A DNA stretch of 64,000 nucleotides. Source: Spirochaetales bacterium Spiro_09. Lineage in GTDB: Bacteria > Spirochaetota > Spirochaetia > Treponematales > Treponemataceae. The position numbers were made by a program, and so were the translations under genes. The DNA lies in the NCBI GenBank assembly GCA_001604385.1, contig LVBK01000016.1, forward strand, positions 62,001-126,000, written 5' to 3'. Shown here one piece after another: positions 51,047-60,003 of the stretch; positions within the stretch are counted from its first letter, which is position 1, and every line of letters begins with the position of its first letter. The notes below the pieces were generated by a model, which was given only the letters and a program-made list of their open reading frames with translations, had not been told where the DNA came from and searched no databases.

Positions 51047-52432
51047 TCAGCGAAAATCTTCAGAATTGAGGGAAAACCGTTCAAGGCGGCGGTCAAGCGC
51101 CTGCCGGGTAAGGCCAAGCAGGGACGCAGCCCGGGACCGCACCCCCCGAGAACACATCAGGGCTTTCACGATCGTGTTCTTTTCGATGTGTTCCAGGTTT
51201 AATGATTCTGCACTGCATTCAACGGGGGGACTCATAGAAAAGGAAGAAACGAAACCAGGAATATAATCGATGATGGACGTACCATCGGAACGAGAATGTA
51301 TGGCCGCCCGTTCCATCAGGTTCCGCAATTCACGGATATTTCCCGGAAAGTCATACGCAGAAAGGGCAGAAAGCACATGATCGGAAAGAACCGCGGGACT
51401 TCGCTGTTTCCCTTCCAGAAAGCGCGACAGAAAATATGCGGCGAGCAAGGGAATATCGGATCGACGTTCGCGCAAGGGCACAACCGTAATGGGTAAAACG
51501 GCAAGCCTCCAATACAAATCGGCACGAAAGGAACCTTCCGTAACACAAGTTGCAAGGTCCCGATTCGTCGCGCAAATGATGCGTACATCTACAGGGTGTT
51601 CACGGTCTGCACCCACCGGGCGCACCTGGCCATTTTCAATGGTCCTCAGTAGTTTTGCCTGAAGCTCGAACGGAATCTCTGCAACCTCATCAAGAAAAAG
51701 AGTGCCCCCGTCAGCGGAACGGAAGAAGCCGTCCCTGCTTCCATGCGCATCGGTAAACGCGCCTTTTTCATGACCGAAAAACTCGCTTTCGAACATATCT
51801 CGCGGTATGGCTGCACAGTTAACTGCCATAAAGCGATGTGATGAACGCGAACCGCTCAGATGTATTTGACGGGCGACAAGCTCCTTGCCCGTTCCACTTT
51901 CCCCGGTAATAAGTACCGGGGAACTGGAATTGGTACCCGCAAGCATAATGTCGGAACGCAATCGTTCCATTTGAGAGGAAGTACCAATAAGGGTGTTATC
52001 TCCGGCCAGTTCGCGGTTCAATTGGGAACACAGATGAGCATACCGACGGGCACCAGACTGAGCCTCTACAAATCGCCTGGTACGACCGATAGCAGCCTGC
52101 AGTTCGAACACCGAAAAGGGCTTTTTCAGATAATCAAAGGCACCAAGACGGAACGCTTCGATAACACTGTCCATGTCGCCATGCCCGCTCATGACAATAA
52201 TCTCTATACCGGACAATGCATTCTTCAGTCTTTTTATCAGCTCAAGGCCGGAATATTCAGGAAGCTTTATATCCACAAGCGCAACATCAATATGGCGGCA
52301 CGAAGCGGTCTCCAACGCGACCGAGGGCCGGTCTGCGCTGTACACGGTGTATCCCCCCGATTCAAGATACTCCGAAAGCTCATCAATAATACGCTTTTCA
52401 TCGTCAATGACCAATACAGACAAGTCATTCAT
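51047..52432 (-). CDS. NtrC-family sigma-54-dependent response regulator
   Basis: This protein of 461 residues has a receiver domain (about 1-120; VLVIDDEKRI, phospho-acceptor Asp in VALVDIKLPEYSG), a AAA+ domain (about 140-370; Walker A ITGESGTGKELVARQIH, Walker B GGTLFLDEVAEI) and a Fis-type helix-turn-helix at the end (RAASLLGLTRQALDRRLERF). The sigma-54 contact loop reads GAFTDA rather than the commoner GAFTGA. It overlaps the sensor kinase gene by 8 bases. Its gene adjoins the only clear sigma-54 promoter in the window. Confidence 0.94.
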   Translation of the reverse strand: MNDLSVLVIDDEKRIIDELSEYLESGGYTVYSADRPSVALETASCRHIDVALVDIKLPEYSGLELIKRLKNALSGIEIIVMSGHGDMDSVIEAFRLGAFDYLKKPFSVFELQAAIGRTRRFVEAQSGARRYAHLCSQLNRELAGDNTLIGTSSQMERLRSDIMLAGTNSSSPVLITGESGTGKELVARQIHLSGSRSSHRFMAVNCAAIPRDMFESEFFGHEKGAFTDAHGSRDGFFRSADGGTLFLDEVAEIPFELQAKLLRTIENGQVRPVGADREHPVDVRIICATNRDLATCVTEGSFRADLYWRLAVLPITVVPLRERRSDIPLLAAYFLSRFLEGKQRSPAVLSDHVLSALSAYDFPGNIRELRNLMERAAIHSRSDGTSIIDYIPGFVSSFSMSPPVECSAESLNLEHIEKNTIVKALMCSRGVRSRAASLLGLTRQALDRRLERFSLNSEDFR

Positions 52433-54683
52433 CGGAACACGACTCCTTTTCCCCCAGATATAGCGGAACGCGTACGGATACGCAGGTTCCCATTGAGTCC
52501 GGAATATTTTCCAGATAAATATCTCCCGCCATTTTCCGGATTATGCCAAAAGATATGGATAAACCAAGCCCGGTCCCCTTTCCTTCTTTCTTTGTGGTAA
52601 AAAACGGATCCAGGGCACGACGACGGCACTCTTCAGCGATGCCTGTTCCGTTATCCCGAACTTCAAGAACGACAAACGGGCCGTCAAGTCGAGTCTCTAC
52701 GCAAATGCGGCCGGGAACACTGTCCGCAAGGTTCTTCTCTGAGTCATCAATTAGCCGTTCCTCGATTGCATCCCGTGCGTTGGAAAGGAGATTGATCACA
52801 ACCTGTTCAAATTGATACGGATTTCCGCACAGCGCAATCCCTCCAGCCGCTTGCTCAAAGACTATCTCGATACCATGGCTGGAAAGCTGAACCCCGAGCA
52901 TGGCAAGAGCGTTCTCCACGCTCCGGTTCACGTCGAAGGCGACACTATATTCATCGGGCGTAGACCGGGCAAACAAACGCACATGATCGATTACGCGCCG
53001 GACACGATCAATGTCTGAATCGATTGACTTGATTTTCTTTTGAAGATAATCGCTATCAAGCGCGCCGCTGTGATATCTGTTCTGAATGTTTTCTACTGAA
53101 AAAGAGATGGCGTTAAGTGGTTGGGTAATTTCATGAGCCATTCCGGTTGCGAGTTCTCCGATGGAAGCAAGACGGGACTGCTGCTCGGCAATGCGCTCTC
53201 CCTCTTTCCGTTTTTCAACTTCCCGGTTAACCCGGTGTTCAAGATTGTCATTCAATTCCAGAAGCCGCTGTTCAGTTTCCTTGCGGTGTGTAATATCAGT
53301 CGAAATGCGTATCACATGGGTTACAAGACCCGCTTCGCTTCGTACCGGTACAGCGGCATGCTCCCACCACCGTCCGCTGCTTTCCCTTTCAACCGTGATA
53401 ACCGATCCCGAGAAGAAAGACGACGATAAAACCGCTTCTTCAGATGAAAAGAAAGAATCCTGAACGAGGGAGGGATCCGAGCCGACCAGAGAGGGAAACC
53501 GATCCATTGTCCGCCGGTTGGCCCACAACACACGCGGGCGGATATCCACGTAAAACACAAAACCGGGCAAACCTTCAACTATGGCCTGTAAAATGCCTTG
53601 TCGGTCGCGAAGCGCACTGATTATTTCGTTAACGGTATAAATGATATCTCTGAACTCGGGTGACAGGGTTTCAACACGGCCCCTGAATTCAAGATCGCCC
53701 CGAATAATCCGTGCGGATATCATGCGCGTTTCGTCGACAACCATGCGGAGCGGGCGCAGTAAAATAGTCATGGAAAGAGACAGGGTAAGAGAGAGAACCA
53801 AAAACAGAAGAACACCAAGCAAGCCAAGCCGCGAGCGGAGCTGGAGGAACGAATCTGCCAGGGGAATAATACGCAACTCGGCCTTGATAACGCCCGAAAC
53901 CCTGCCGGTGTAATCCCTGAAAGGGTACAAGGCAACCGGTAAGCCTGAATTACATTCCGTGGACCATACGGGTTTTCCACTTACCAGACGCGCAAGGTCA
54001 TCGCCGGCAGGAAGACAACCGCCCGCGCACCAGTTACCCGCCTGGTAGTATGGTGTATTGTCCTCATCCAACAGAAAAAGACAAAAATCAGCGGAGAACT
54101 TGTCTCTCATGTGGTTCATGAACACATTGTCCATGGCGATTCCTGCCTCAAACGCGCCAATGTATGTTCCGTTATGAAACACCGGCGAGATTGCCCGGAT
54201 TGCCGGACCGCTTTTACCGGTTTCAATGCCGGATACCGGTTCTCGCTCTTCATGAACCGCTCGAATCATGGGCCTGATTTCTGCAAGTTGGTCATGACCC
54301 TCCTCTTCTTTATGCACCCGTAAAAAAGAGGTCCCGTCTGGCCGATGAAAGTGAAAACGGGACACACGCAACTTGTTCGCCTCGTACACCGACATAACAT
54401 AGTCCAATAATCCCTTTCGGTCACCGGAAGCAAAGAGTTCCGACACCTGCTTGTCATGGCTGAGCGCACTCGTCAAAGAGCGTACCACATCCAGCTCCGC
54501 TTCTATTGACCAGCTTAAGGTTCGGGACACCAGGTTGAACATGTCCTTTTCCGACTCGCGCACCGCTTCCGAACCGCCTCTGATCAGCAGTATTACAAAA
54601 CCGCCATACAGAAGGGCCTGCATTACCAATACAAGAAGTATCAGTATGGAAGAAGTCCCGAAGCGAAAAAGGATGCGTTTCAC
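52425..54683 (-). CDS. sensor histidine kinase with double-Cache sensor (DctB/NtrB-like)
   Basis: The GTG at 54683 follows GGAGG and overlaps the previous stop; the track ORF extends far into that gene in another frame. The 752-residue protein has a first helix (residues 8-32), an extracytoplasmic sensor of about 255 residues resembling dCache_3 (FHFHRPDGTSFLRVHKE), a second helix (near 295-320), HAMP, PAS, then HisKA with GELATGMAHEITQPLNAISF and HATPase with NLLSNARDAIEE and GTGLGLSISFG. It probably phosphorylates the adjoining sigma-54 activator in response to a small periplasmic ligand. Confidence 0.9.
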   Translation of the reverse strand: MKRILFRFGTSSILILLVLVMQALLYGGFVILLIRGGSEAVRESEKDMFNLVSRTLSWSIEAELDVVRSLTSALSHDKQVSELFASGDRKGLLDYVMSVYEANKLRVSRFHFHRPDGTSFLRVHKEEEGHDQLAEIRPMIRAVHEEREPVSGIETGKSGPAIRAISPVFHNGTYIGAFEAGIAMDNVFMNHMRDKFSADFCLFLLDEDNTPYYQAGNWCAGGCLPAGDDLARLVSGKPVWSTECNSGLPVALYPFRDYTGRVSGVIKAELRIIPLADSFLQLRSRLGLLGVLLFLVLSLTLSLSMTILLRPLRMVVDETRMISARIIRGDLEFRGRVETLSPEFRDIIYTVNEIISALRDRQGILQAIVEGLPGFVFYVDIRPRVLWANRRTMDRFPSLVGSDPSLVQDSFFSSEEAVLSSSFFSGSVITVERESSGRWWEHAAVPVRSEAGLVTHVIRISTDITHRKETEQRLLELNDNLEHRVNREVEKRKEGERIAEQQSRLASIGELATGMAHEITQPLNAISFSVENIQNRYHSGALDSDYLQKKIKSIDSDIDRVRRVIDHVRLFARSTPDEYSVAFDVNRSVENALAMLGVQLSSHGIEIVFEQAAGGIALCGNPYQFEQVVINLLSNARDAIEERLIDDSEKNLADSVPGRICVETRLDGPFVVLEVRDNGTGIAEECRRRALDPFFTTKKEGKGTGLGLSISFGIIRKMAGDIYLENIPDSMGTCVSVRVPLYLGEKESCSDE

Positions 54684-55357
54684 GCCTCCGGCCTCCGCGT
54701 ACCATGCGTGGACCGGTACACATAATAGGGAACCCCGATACATCCCGTAATGGCGGCAGGCAGCAGAAGAACCTGCACGCCAAAATGAACAAATAACAGG
54801 GCAGACACGAGGGCTCCGATAAAATATCCGCCGACCAGGATGGCCATCAGTTTCATTTTCTGAATATCGACCGCCAATTTGATCAAGGCATGTCCGAGCT
54901 GTATTCCAAGGTCTGTAATCAGTCCGGTTACATGGGTTGTCCGGACAACCGAGCGGGAAAAGGTTGTTGCCATGGCGTTTTGCAAGCCGCATACTGCTGA
55001 AAGCACCAGCTGGCTAATGATCGGAGCTGATTTGAACACGGCAAGCGCATACAGAATACCGACGGATTCCATAAAAAGAACGACCCCATACCTGCGTCCC
55101 AATCGCACATGATAGTCGCGGATTATCATGCCGCTGACAACCGATCCGGCAAAAAAACATACCAGCATGCCGCCGAGCCGGAGCGCATCCGGAACACGCC
55201 AAGCCGATAGCGCGATGGCAAAGTTCGTGGTCGTACCGGTCAAATGGGACACCGGTTCATGAACGACCGACAGCAGCATGCAGGCATTGATGGCCCCGGC
55301 AGCAAGGGCAAGGGTGAAACCTCCAATTCCAATCCAGCCCGGTAATTTTTTCTCCAT
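54680..55357 (-). CDS. DUF1275 (YoaK) family membrane protein
   Basis: This membrane protein of 225 residues with about six helices matches the YoaK/DUF1275 family (GAINACMLLSVVHEPVSHLTGTT, GLQNAMATTFSRSVVRTTHVTGLITDLG). The family is widespread and uncharacterised. Its stop overlaps the sensor kinase start (GTGA), an arrangement that suggests coupled synthesis, so it might act as an auxiliary sensor or transporter for the two-component system. Confidence 0.87.
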   Translation of the reverse strand: MEKKLPGWIGIGGFTLALAAGAINACMLLSVVHEPVSHLTGTTTNFAIALSAWRVPDALRLGGMLVCFFAGSVVSGMIIRDYHVRLGRRYGVVLFMESVGILYALAVFKSAPIISQLVLSAVCGLQNAMATTFSRSVVRTTHVTGLITDLGIQLGHALIKLAVDIQKMKLMAILVGGYFIGALVSALLFVHFGVQVLLLPAAITGCIGVPYYVYRSTHGTRRPEA

Positions 55358-55361
55358 CGTA

Positions 55362-56819
55362 CTACAGGTCTCCTGTCAATGTGTAATAGAATGAACAGCA
55401 CTTGACCAGTTTTTTAACCGGAAGACATTCATTTCGCCCATGCATGCTCGCCCGTTCTTCCCGTGAAAGCTCGAGTGCCGAAAATTTCAGCACCGTGTCG
55501 CACAGGCGCCCAAAATGACGGGAGTCCGTACAGGCAACCATAAGATAGGGAGCAACTATCGTGCCGTCCCAGGTGCGCCGTACCGCCCGGGAAACCAGGT
55601 TCCATTCCCGTCCATCCAGGCGCGCGGTCGCAGTCGGCTCCGTGGCATACAGAACCCGCATACGAACCGACGGATCCGCGACGCGGGAGCGCAAGCCTTC
55701 AAGCACTTTCTCTGAACTTTCACCGCTGAGGATTCTGATATTGATTATTGCGCGCGCGACCGAGGGCATTACGTTGAAAGCAGCGCTTCCTTCAAGCACG
55801 GTAAAACAGGTAGTGGTACGCATCATGGCTTCCATCTCGCCGCCGGCAACCGAGAAAAGACGCTTGAGAACGGGAAGAAAACACCAGAGATTCGCGAATA
55901 TCAGCCGAAGGGCAAAGGGCGCATGACGGCCCAGCGTGTCGAAAAGGGCGGCGACTGCCGGTACAAGCCGGAGGGGAAAGGGTCGTGCCGCGATTCGGTG
56001 TATTGCGCGGGAAAGACGACGAACGGGCTGGTTCTTCGGTGGCGCCGAAGCGTGCCCGCCATTACTGACAACGCTCAGCTCCACATTCATCATGCCTTTT
56101 TCCGCAATGCCGATCACGGCGCAGGGACTGGTAACGCCGGGGAAAATGCCGTCCACGACCGCGCCGCCCTCGTCGAGGACAAGGGCCGGTCTGACGCCCC
56201 GCGATTCAAGCAGGGCAACGATGGCGGGCGCGGACGGACCGAAGACCTCCTCGTCGCCCGAAAACGCGAGATACACATCATGCTCGGGCGTAAAGCCTTC
56301 GCTCAGACGCCGTTCGACGGCCTCCATGATGGCGCAGAGCGTCACCTTGGTGTCGATAGCTCCGCGGCCCCATATGCGGCCCGTTTCATCAATATGGCCG
56401 GAGAATGCGGGATGCACCCAGTCAGTCTCGTCGGCAGGAACCACGTCATAGTGGGCCATAAGTACGGTTGGCCGGTCCGGTGATCGTCCTTTCAGGGTAT
56501 ACAGAACGCCGGTTTCACCGACCCGCTCGCACAGACAGGAAGAGGTTATTCGCGGATAAAGCTCGGCAAGCAGCTCACGGAATTCGGCAAAGGGTGCGCC
56601 ATCGTTCAGCGCGGGAGCGGGAGCCGACACGGTGGGAATGCGAATCATGCGCGAAAGGGACGCGCCAGTCTGTTCCGTCGTAAAAGGAGCGTCGGGCGGA
56701 ACATCAGCTTCGCCCGCTCTCCCATCAATCCTGACCGGACGGAATAAAACAGAGCGTACGACAATAAGGACAATCCAAACAGCGCAGAGCGCCACAGCGA
56801 CGGTGATGACAAGGCTCAT
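55362..56819 (-). CDS. membrane-anchored M20-family metallopeptidase
   Basis: An N-terminal helix (about residues 3-25) is followed by an M20 di-zinc hydrolase: metal ligands in MAHYDVVPADETDW, WGRGAIDTKVTL and FSGDEEVFGPSAP, and a lid dimerisation domain (GGHASAPPKN). The pattern is that of the PM20D1/carboxypeptidase S group, which cuts or joins N-acyl amino acids and dipeptides. At 485 residues it is the usual length. It overlaps the upstream membrane gene by four bases. The substrate may be what the two upstream membrane proteins carry. Confidence 0.9.
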   Translation of the reverse strand: MSLVITVAVALCAVWIVLIVVRSVLFRPVRIDGRAGEADVPPDAPFTTEQTGASLSRMIRIPTVSAPAPALNDGAPFAEFRELLAELYPRITSSCLCERVGETGVLYTLKGRSPDRPTVLMAHYDVVPADETDWVHPAFSGHIDETGRIWGRGAIDTKVTLCAIMEAVERRLSEGFTPEHDVYLAFSGDEEVFGPSAPAIVALLESRGVRPALVLDEGGAVVDGIFPGVTSPCAVIGIAEKGMMNVELSVVSNGGHASAPPKNQPVRRLSRAIHRIAARPFPLRLVPAVAALFDTLGRHAPFALRLIFANLWCFLPVLKRLFSVAGGEMEAMMRTTTCFTVLEGSAAFNVMPSVARAIINIRILSGESSEKVLEGLRSRVADPSVRMRVLYATEPTATARLDGREWNLVSRAVRRTWDGTIVAPYLMVACTDSRHFGRLCDTVLKFSALELSREERASMHGRNECLPVKKLVKCCSFYYTLTGDL

Positions 56820-57484
56820 AGGAGGCCCTTTTTATAGAGGAAACGGGCAGCGCCGATGGCGATAAGGGCACCGACCGGAACCAGGACGCTGACCGCGCCG
56901 GCGAGGGAAGGGACAGCAACAAAAAGAAGGATCATGCCGGCAAGGGGCGCAACCGCAATCTTCCAGTTTCGTGCGACGAACACCACCGCAAGGGCGCCAA
57001 AAAGAGCGGGAAGAATCATTTTGAATGCGGGTTTCAGTACCGGCAGCTCAAGCACCGGGGCAAGGTAACTGAACAGGAGTATACCGCAGGCCAGAATGAG
57101 CGTTGTCACGATTGAGGTAACGGCTACCGCGATGGTCGAAATAACCTCGCCTTCCTCGGTTCCGCTCTTGCAGCCGGCGGTTTGCATGGCGGAAAGCGCT
57201 GCGGGAGCCTTCAGGTTGGTAATATTTCCGGTGACAAAGGAAAGATAGGTGCCCCCTGAACCGAGAAGCGGCGCATAGGTCAAAACCTCGATGGCACATA
57301 CCGTCCAATAAACGGGAGCAACGGCAAGCAGACCCTTCAGAACCGGCAGGAAGCCCGGCCAGGCACCATAATAGACCGACATGGAAACCGGGACACCCAC
57401 CATCAGGGCCAGGGCACAGAGCATCCAGATACGACCCCATCGGTGTACGCTGGATTGATATTGACCAAGCATATTTTCTTTCAT
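56816..57484 (-). CDS. unknown membrane protein, putative transporter subunit
   Basis: This protein of 222 residues has about six helices and no family that I can name with certainty. The stretch APLLGSGGTYLSFVTGNITNLKAPAAL looks like a conserved re-entrant or substrate-binding loop. The start at 57484 (MKENMLGQYQ) is chosen over the track start, which lies inside the upstream gene. It is located between a DUF5058 gene (8-base gap) and the M20 gene (4-base overlap), and is probably the second subunit of a DUF5058 transporter. Confidence 0.68.
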   Translation of the reverse strand: MKENMLGQYQSSVHRWGRIWMLCALALMVGVPVSMSVYYGAWPGFLPVLKGLLAVAPVYWTVCAIEVLTYAPLLGSGGTYLSFVTGNITNLKAPAALSAMQTAGCKSGTEEGEVISTIAVAVTSIVTTLILACGILLFSYLAPVLELPVLKPAFKMILPALFGALAVVFVARNWKIAVAPLAGMILLFVAVPSLAGAVSVLVPVGALIAIGAARFLYKKGLL

Positions 57485-57492
57485 GACGTACC

Positions 57493-58224
57493 TCAATTCC
57501 ACAAACCGGCGGGAAGCAATTCCGCAGGCAGGAGGGCGGCGAACACAATAGCCAGGGCCATTGCACACAACATACTGAGCGGCAGGGCAAAATCCTCAAG
57601 GATGCGGATGTTGCATTTCTTGATCAGAATGCCGCATACCGCCATGATGAGTGCCGAAGAAAGCAGGGTCAACACCGGAAGGAGGCCTCCGGAAACGCCC
57701 ATGCCAAGGAAGGCCGAGACCATACCCATAAAGAGCGCACTGATGAAAAGCTCGCCCCAGCGGGAATCTTTTTGACGGAGGGCAAACACGCCGTTCTGGA
57801 TGCGTTCCAGAAAGAGGGGGATGATGAAGAGCGGCGAAATACAGCCGAGCGTCATGACCCAGGCGATGGCAGTAAAGGCTTCGGGGGAACGAACCGGCTC
57901 GCCGATGTTCAATCCAAGGACATTGAGGGCGGCGGTTGCTGCAGGCAGCTCATAGGTCACGGCACCCAGCACGCTGAGGCGTATCCAGGGAAGGGGCAAG
58001 CCGAGCGCATGGGACAACGTTATCAAGCCAAGCAAAATTGACACTGACGGCAAAACGGCAAAGAGCGCGGATGAGACGATGACATTCGAGACCACCTTTT
58101 TACCGATACCGAGGGTCGTTGCCCGGGAGATTGCCTTGACCAAAAAAAATACCGACTGGGCGATGACAAAGAGGCCGACAATGCCGCCCAGGAGGTACAT
58201 AAACGGAAGCGATTTGAAATCCAT
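57493..58224 (-). CDS. DUF5058-family membrane protein
   Basis: This protein of 243 residues has about seven helices, and its N-terminus (SLPFMYLLGGIVGLFVIAQSVFFLVKA) matches the DUF5058 family as I recall it. A Gly/Pro-rich loop (VLGAVTYELPAATAALNVLGLNIGEP) may form a substrate path. It is the first gene of the six-gene minus-strand operon; a TATAAT-like -10 lies at 58246-58251 on the minus strand. DUF5058 proteins are uncharacterised; a permease role is inferred from helices and linkage to a peptidase. Confidence 0.75.
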   Translation of the reverse strand: MDFKSLPFMYLLGGIVGLFVIAQSVFFLVKAISRATTLGIGKKVVSNVIVSSALFAVLPSVSILLGLITLSHALGLPLPWIRLSVLGAVTYELPAATAALNVLGLNIGEPVRSPEAFTAIAWVMTLGCISPLFIIPLFLERIQNGVFALRQKDSRWGELFISALFMGMVSAFLGMGVSGGLLPVLTLLSSALIMAVCGILIKKCNIRILEDFALPLSMLCAMALAIVFAALLPAELLPAGLWN

Positions 58225-58316
58225 GGTGAACACTCCTGTCCGGAAATTATACGGGCATTTTTCACCCGCGTACACCGGGTAGACGGCTTTTTTCCGTCTG
58301 CGGTACCTCCATTACC

Positions 58317-59207
58317 TTACGGACGAAGAGCGCAAAAGCGCAGAATATCATCCATGCGTTCGTCCGCGTCACAATAACCGCTGCGGTACAATCCGTTAAG
58401 GACAACAGGGTTCCGCTCGAGCCGCCTGAGGCCCTTTTGGGGAGACGGACGCAAAACAAGGATTGACCCCTCGCGTTCCAGACGTTCAATTGTTGCAAGG
58501 CTGTCATTATACTGTTCACTTCGCCTTTCCATGGCCCGGATCAAGGCCGGATACCGGCGATACACAAGGCGGAAGAGGGAGGATACACCGGATACCGGTT
58601 TCCGGTATCCGGCAGGCTGAGTCAGTACACATACAATACGGGTCATGCCGTCAGAGAGCATTTTCTCTATGGGTAAGGAATCGCTGATGCCGCCATCAAG
58701 ATAGGGAACACCGTCAATCATGACCGGGCGGGAAACAAGGGGAAGGGAACAGGTTGCCTGGGCAACCGACAAGAGGCAGGAACGGTCTTTCGGACAGTGA
58801 TATTCACTTGCGCCGGTTTCAACATTGGTCACCACCGCATGATAGCGCCCGACATAGCGCTCGAAGGAGTCAAAATCAAAAAGGTCAAGCTTGTAGGGTA
58901 TTTTCCTGAACAACAGATTCATCCCGAACAGAGAGCCTTCGGTCAACAAGCACCACAGGCCCATATAGTCAATTCTGCGGCAATAGTCGACATTTACCCT
59001 GCGGGCCCGCCCTTTTTGGCGCGAAATATAGGACAGGGCATGGGTTGCGCCGGCAGATACACCCATGATGTAGTCAAAATAAAGACTTTCGTCCATAAAA
59101 CGATCCAGGATGCCTGTGGTATAGATACCACGCATTCCACCACCTTCCAGCAACAGGGCAGTGTTTTGTACCGGCGAGCCATTCGAAGAATTTGTAGTAT
59201 TTTTCAT
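58317..59207 (-). CDS. patatin-like phospholipase (RssA/YjjU type)
   Basis: This serine hydrolase of 296 residues has the oxyanion motif LLEGGGMRGIYTTG, the nucleophile Ser in MGVSAGATHAL (GxSxG) and the catalytic Asp in YLDGGISDSLP. It resembles bacterial YjjU, a predicted esterase or phospholipase. The ATG at 59207 is used since the 44 upstream residues in the track ORF are unrelated. No signal peptide is seen, so it should be cytoplasmic or peripheral on the membrane. It is a single gene. Confidence 0.92.
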   Translation of the reverse strand: MKNTTNSSNGSPVQNTALLLEGGGMRGIYTTGILDRFMDESLYFDYIMGVSAGATHALSYISRQKGRARRVNVDYCRRIDYMGLWCLLTEGSLFGMNLLFRKIPYKLDLFDFDSFERYVGRYHAVVTNVETGASEYHCPKDRSCLLSVAQATCSLPLVSRPVMIDGVPYLDGGISDSLPIEKMLSDGMTRIVCVLTQPAGYRKPVSGVSSLFRLVYRRYPALIRAMERRSEQYNDSLATIERLEREGSILVLRPSPQKGLRRLERNPVVLNGLYRSGYCDADERMDDILRFCALRP

Positions 59208-59332
59208 GTATCCCAGTATAGCCGCTTTTTGCACCTGAAAGCACATACATATTCTGTTTTTCTTCACCAAGAATGAGAATATTTGACAAATTTGATATAG
59301 CAAGCAGTATATTTGTGGTATACTTACTCGGT

Positions 59333-59539
59333 ATGTCAACTGCAGAGGAACGAATTACAGAACTGGAAACGCGTTTTGCCTGGCTGGAAGATTTTACCAA
59401 TTCGCTCCAGGCAATTGTAGTACAGCACTCGGAATTGATTGAACGGCTGAAAAATGAAAATAAATTGTTGCGTGATAAAATGGTAGAGATAGACGACGCC
59501 ATGCAGGACATGCCGAACGTTAAACCGCCGCATTATTGA
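59333..59539 (+). CDS. slyX: SlyX-family protein
   Basis: This coiled-coil protein of 68 residues begins MSTAEERITELETRF and ends in the family signature PPHY. SlyX function is unknown. The start at 59333 matches the family length; the track ORF adds 20 residues that cover the promoter. A -10-like TATACT lies at 59319-59324. A response regulator gene follows after 65 bases. Confidence 0.87.
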   Translation: MSTAEERITELETRFAWLEDFTNSLQAIVVQHSELIERLKNENKLLRDKMVEIDDAMQDMPNVKPPHY

Positions 59540-59604
59540 GCCGACCGGCAATAATACACGCGGATCTTCGGTAACCACGAACCAGGATTGGAGATTATGC
59601 TGGT

Positions 59605-59988
59605 ATGAAAAATAAAATACTGATCGTTGAAGACGATAACTCTATTTCCGAACTGATAAAAACAGTTCTGGAAGAAGAAGACTATACGGTAACAACAGCC
59701 CCCTCTGCGGAGGCTGCGAAAAAGATATTGCACGATTACACACCGGACATCGCCGTAGTGGATATAATCCTACCCGGACAGGGAGGAATGGACTTTATAC
59801 TGGACCTTCATTCCCTGTGCCCGAAACTGGCAATTGTGCTTACTTCGGGGAAAATTGACATGACCAAGGCAACCTTTAAAGTGCTTGCTCACCAATTCGG
59901 TGTAGTGTCCATCCTTCCCAAGCCCTTTACCGTAGAAGAACTGATCGATACGATAAACGAGGCCGCAAAGGCAAATCTGCAGGCCTGA
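59605..59988 (+). CDS. single-domain response regulator (CheY-like)
   Basis: This protein of 127 residues is only a receiver domain: acidic pair in IVEDDNSISE, phospho-acceptor Asp in AVVDIILPGQGGMDF, Thr/Ser in LTSGK and Lys in ILPKPFTVEEL. Without an output domain it may interact with a partner protein, as CheY and Spo0F do. No kinase gene adjoins it, and it is not near the chemotaxis genes in this window. Confidence 0.9.
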   Translation: MKNKILIVEDDNSISELIKTVLEEEDYTVTTAPSAEAAKKILHDYTPDIAVVDIILPGQGGMDFILDLHSLCPKLAIVLTSGKIDMTKATFKVLAHQFGVVSILPKPFTVEELIDTINEAAKANLQA

Positions 59989-60003
59989 TCAATGGCCTGT
60001 ATG

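Noticed and set aside
58225-58316. Sigma-54 promoter for the six-gene operon
   Set aside because: GGGTGAAAAATGC on the minus strand has GG and GC with 9 rather than 10 bases between and lacks TGGCAC; a TATAAT -10 fits better.
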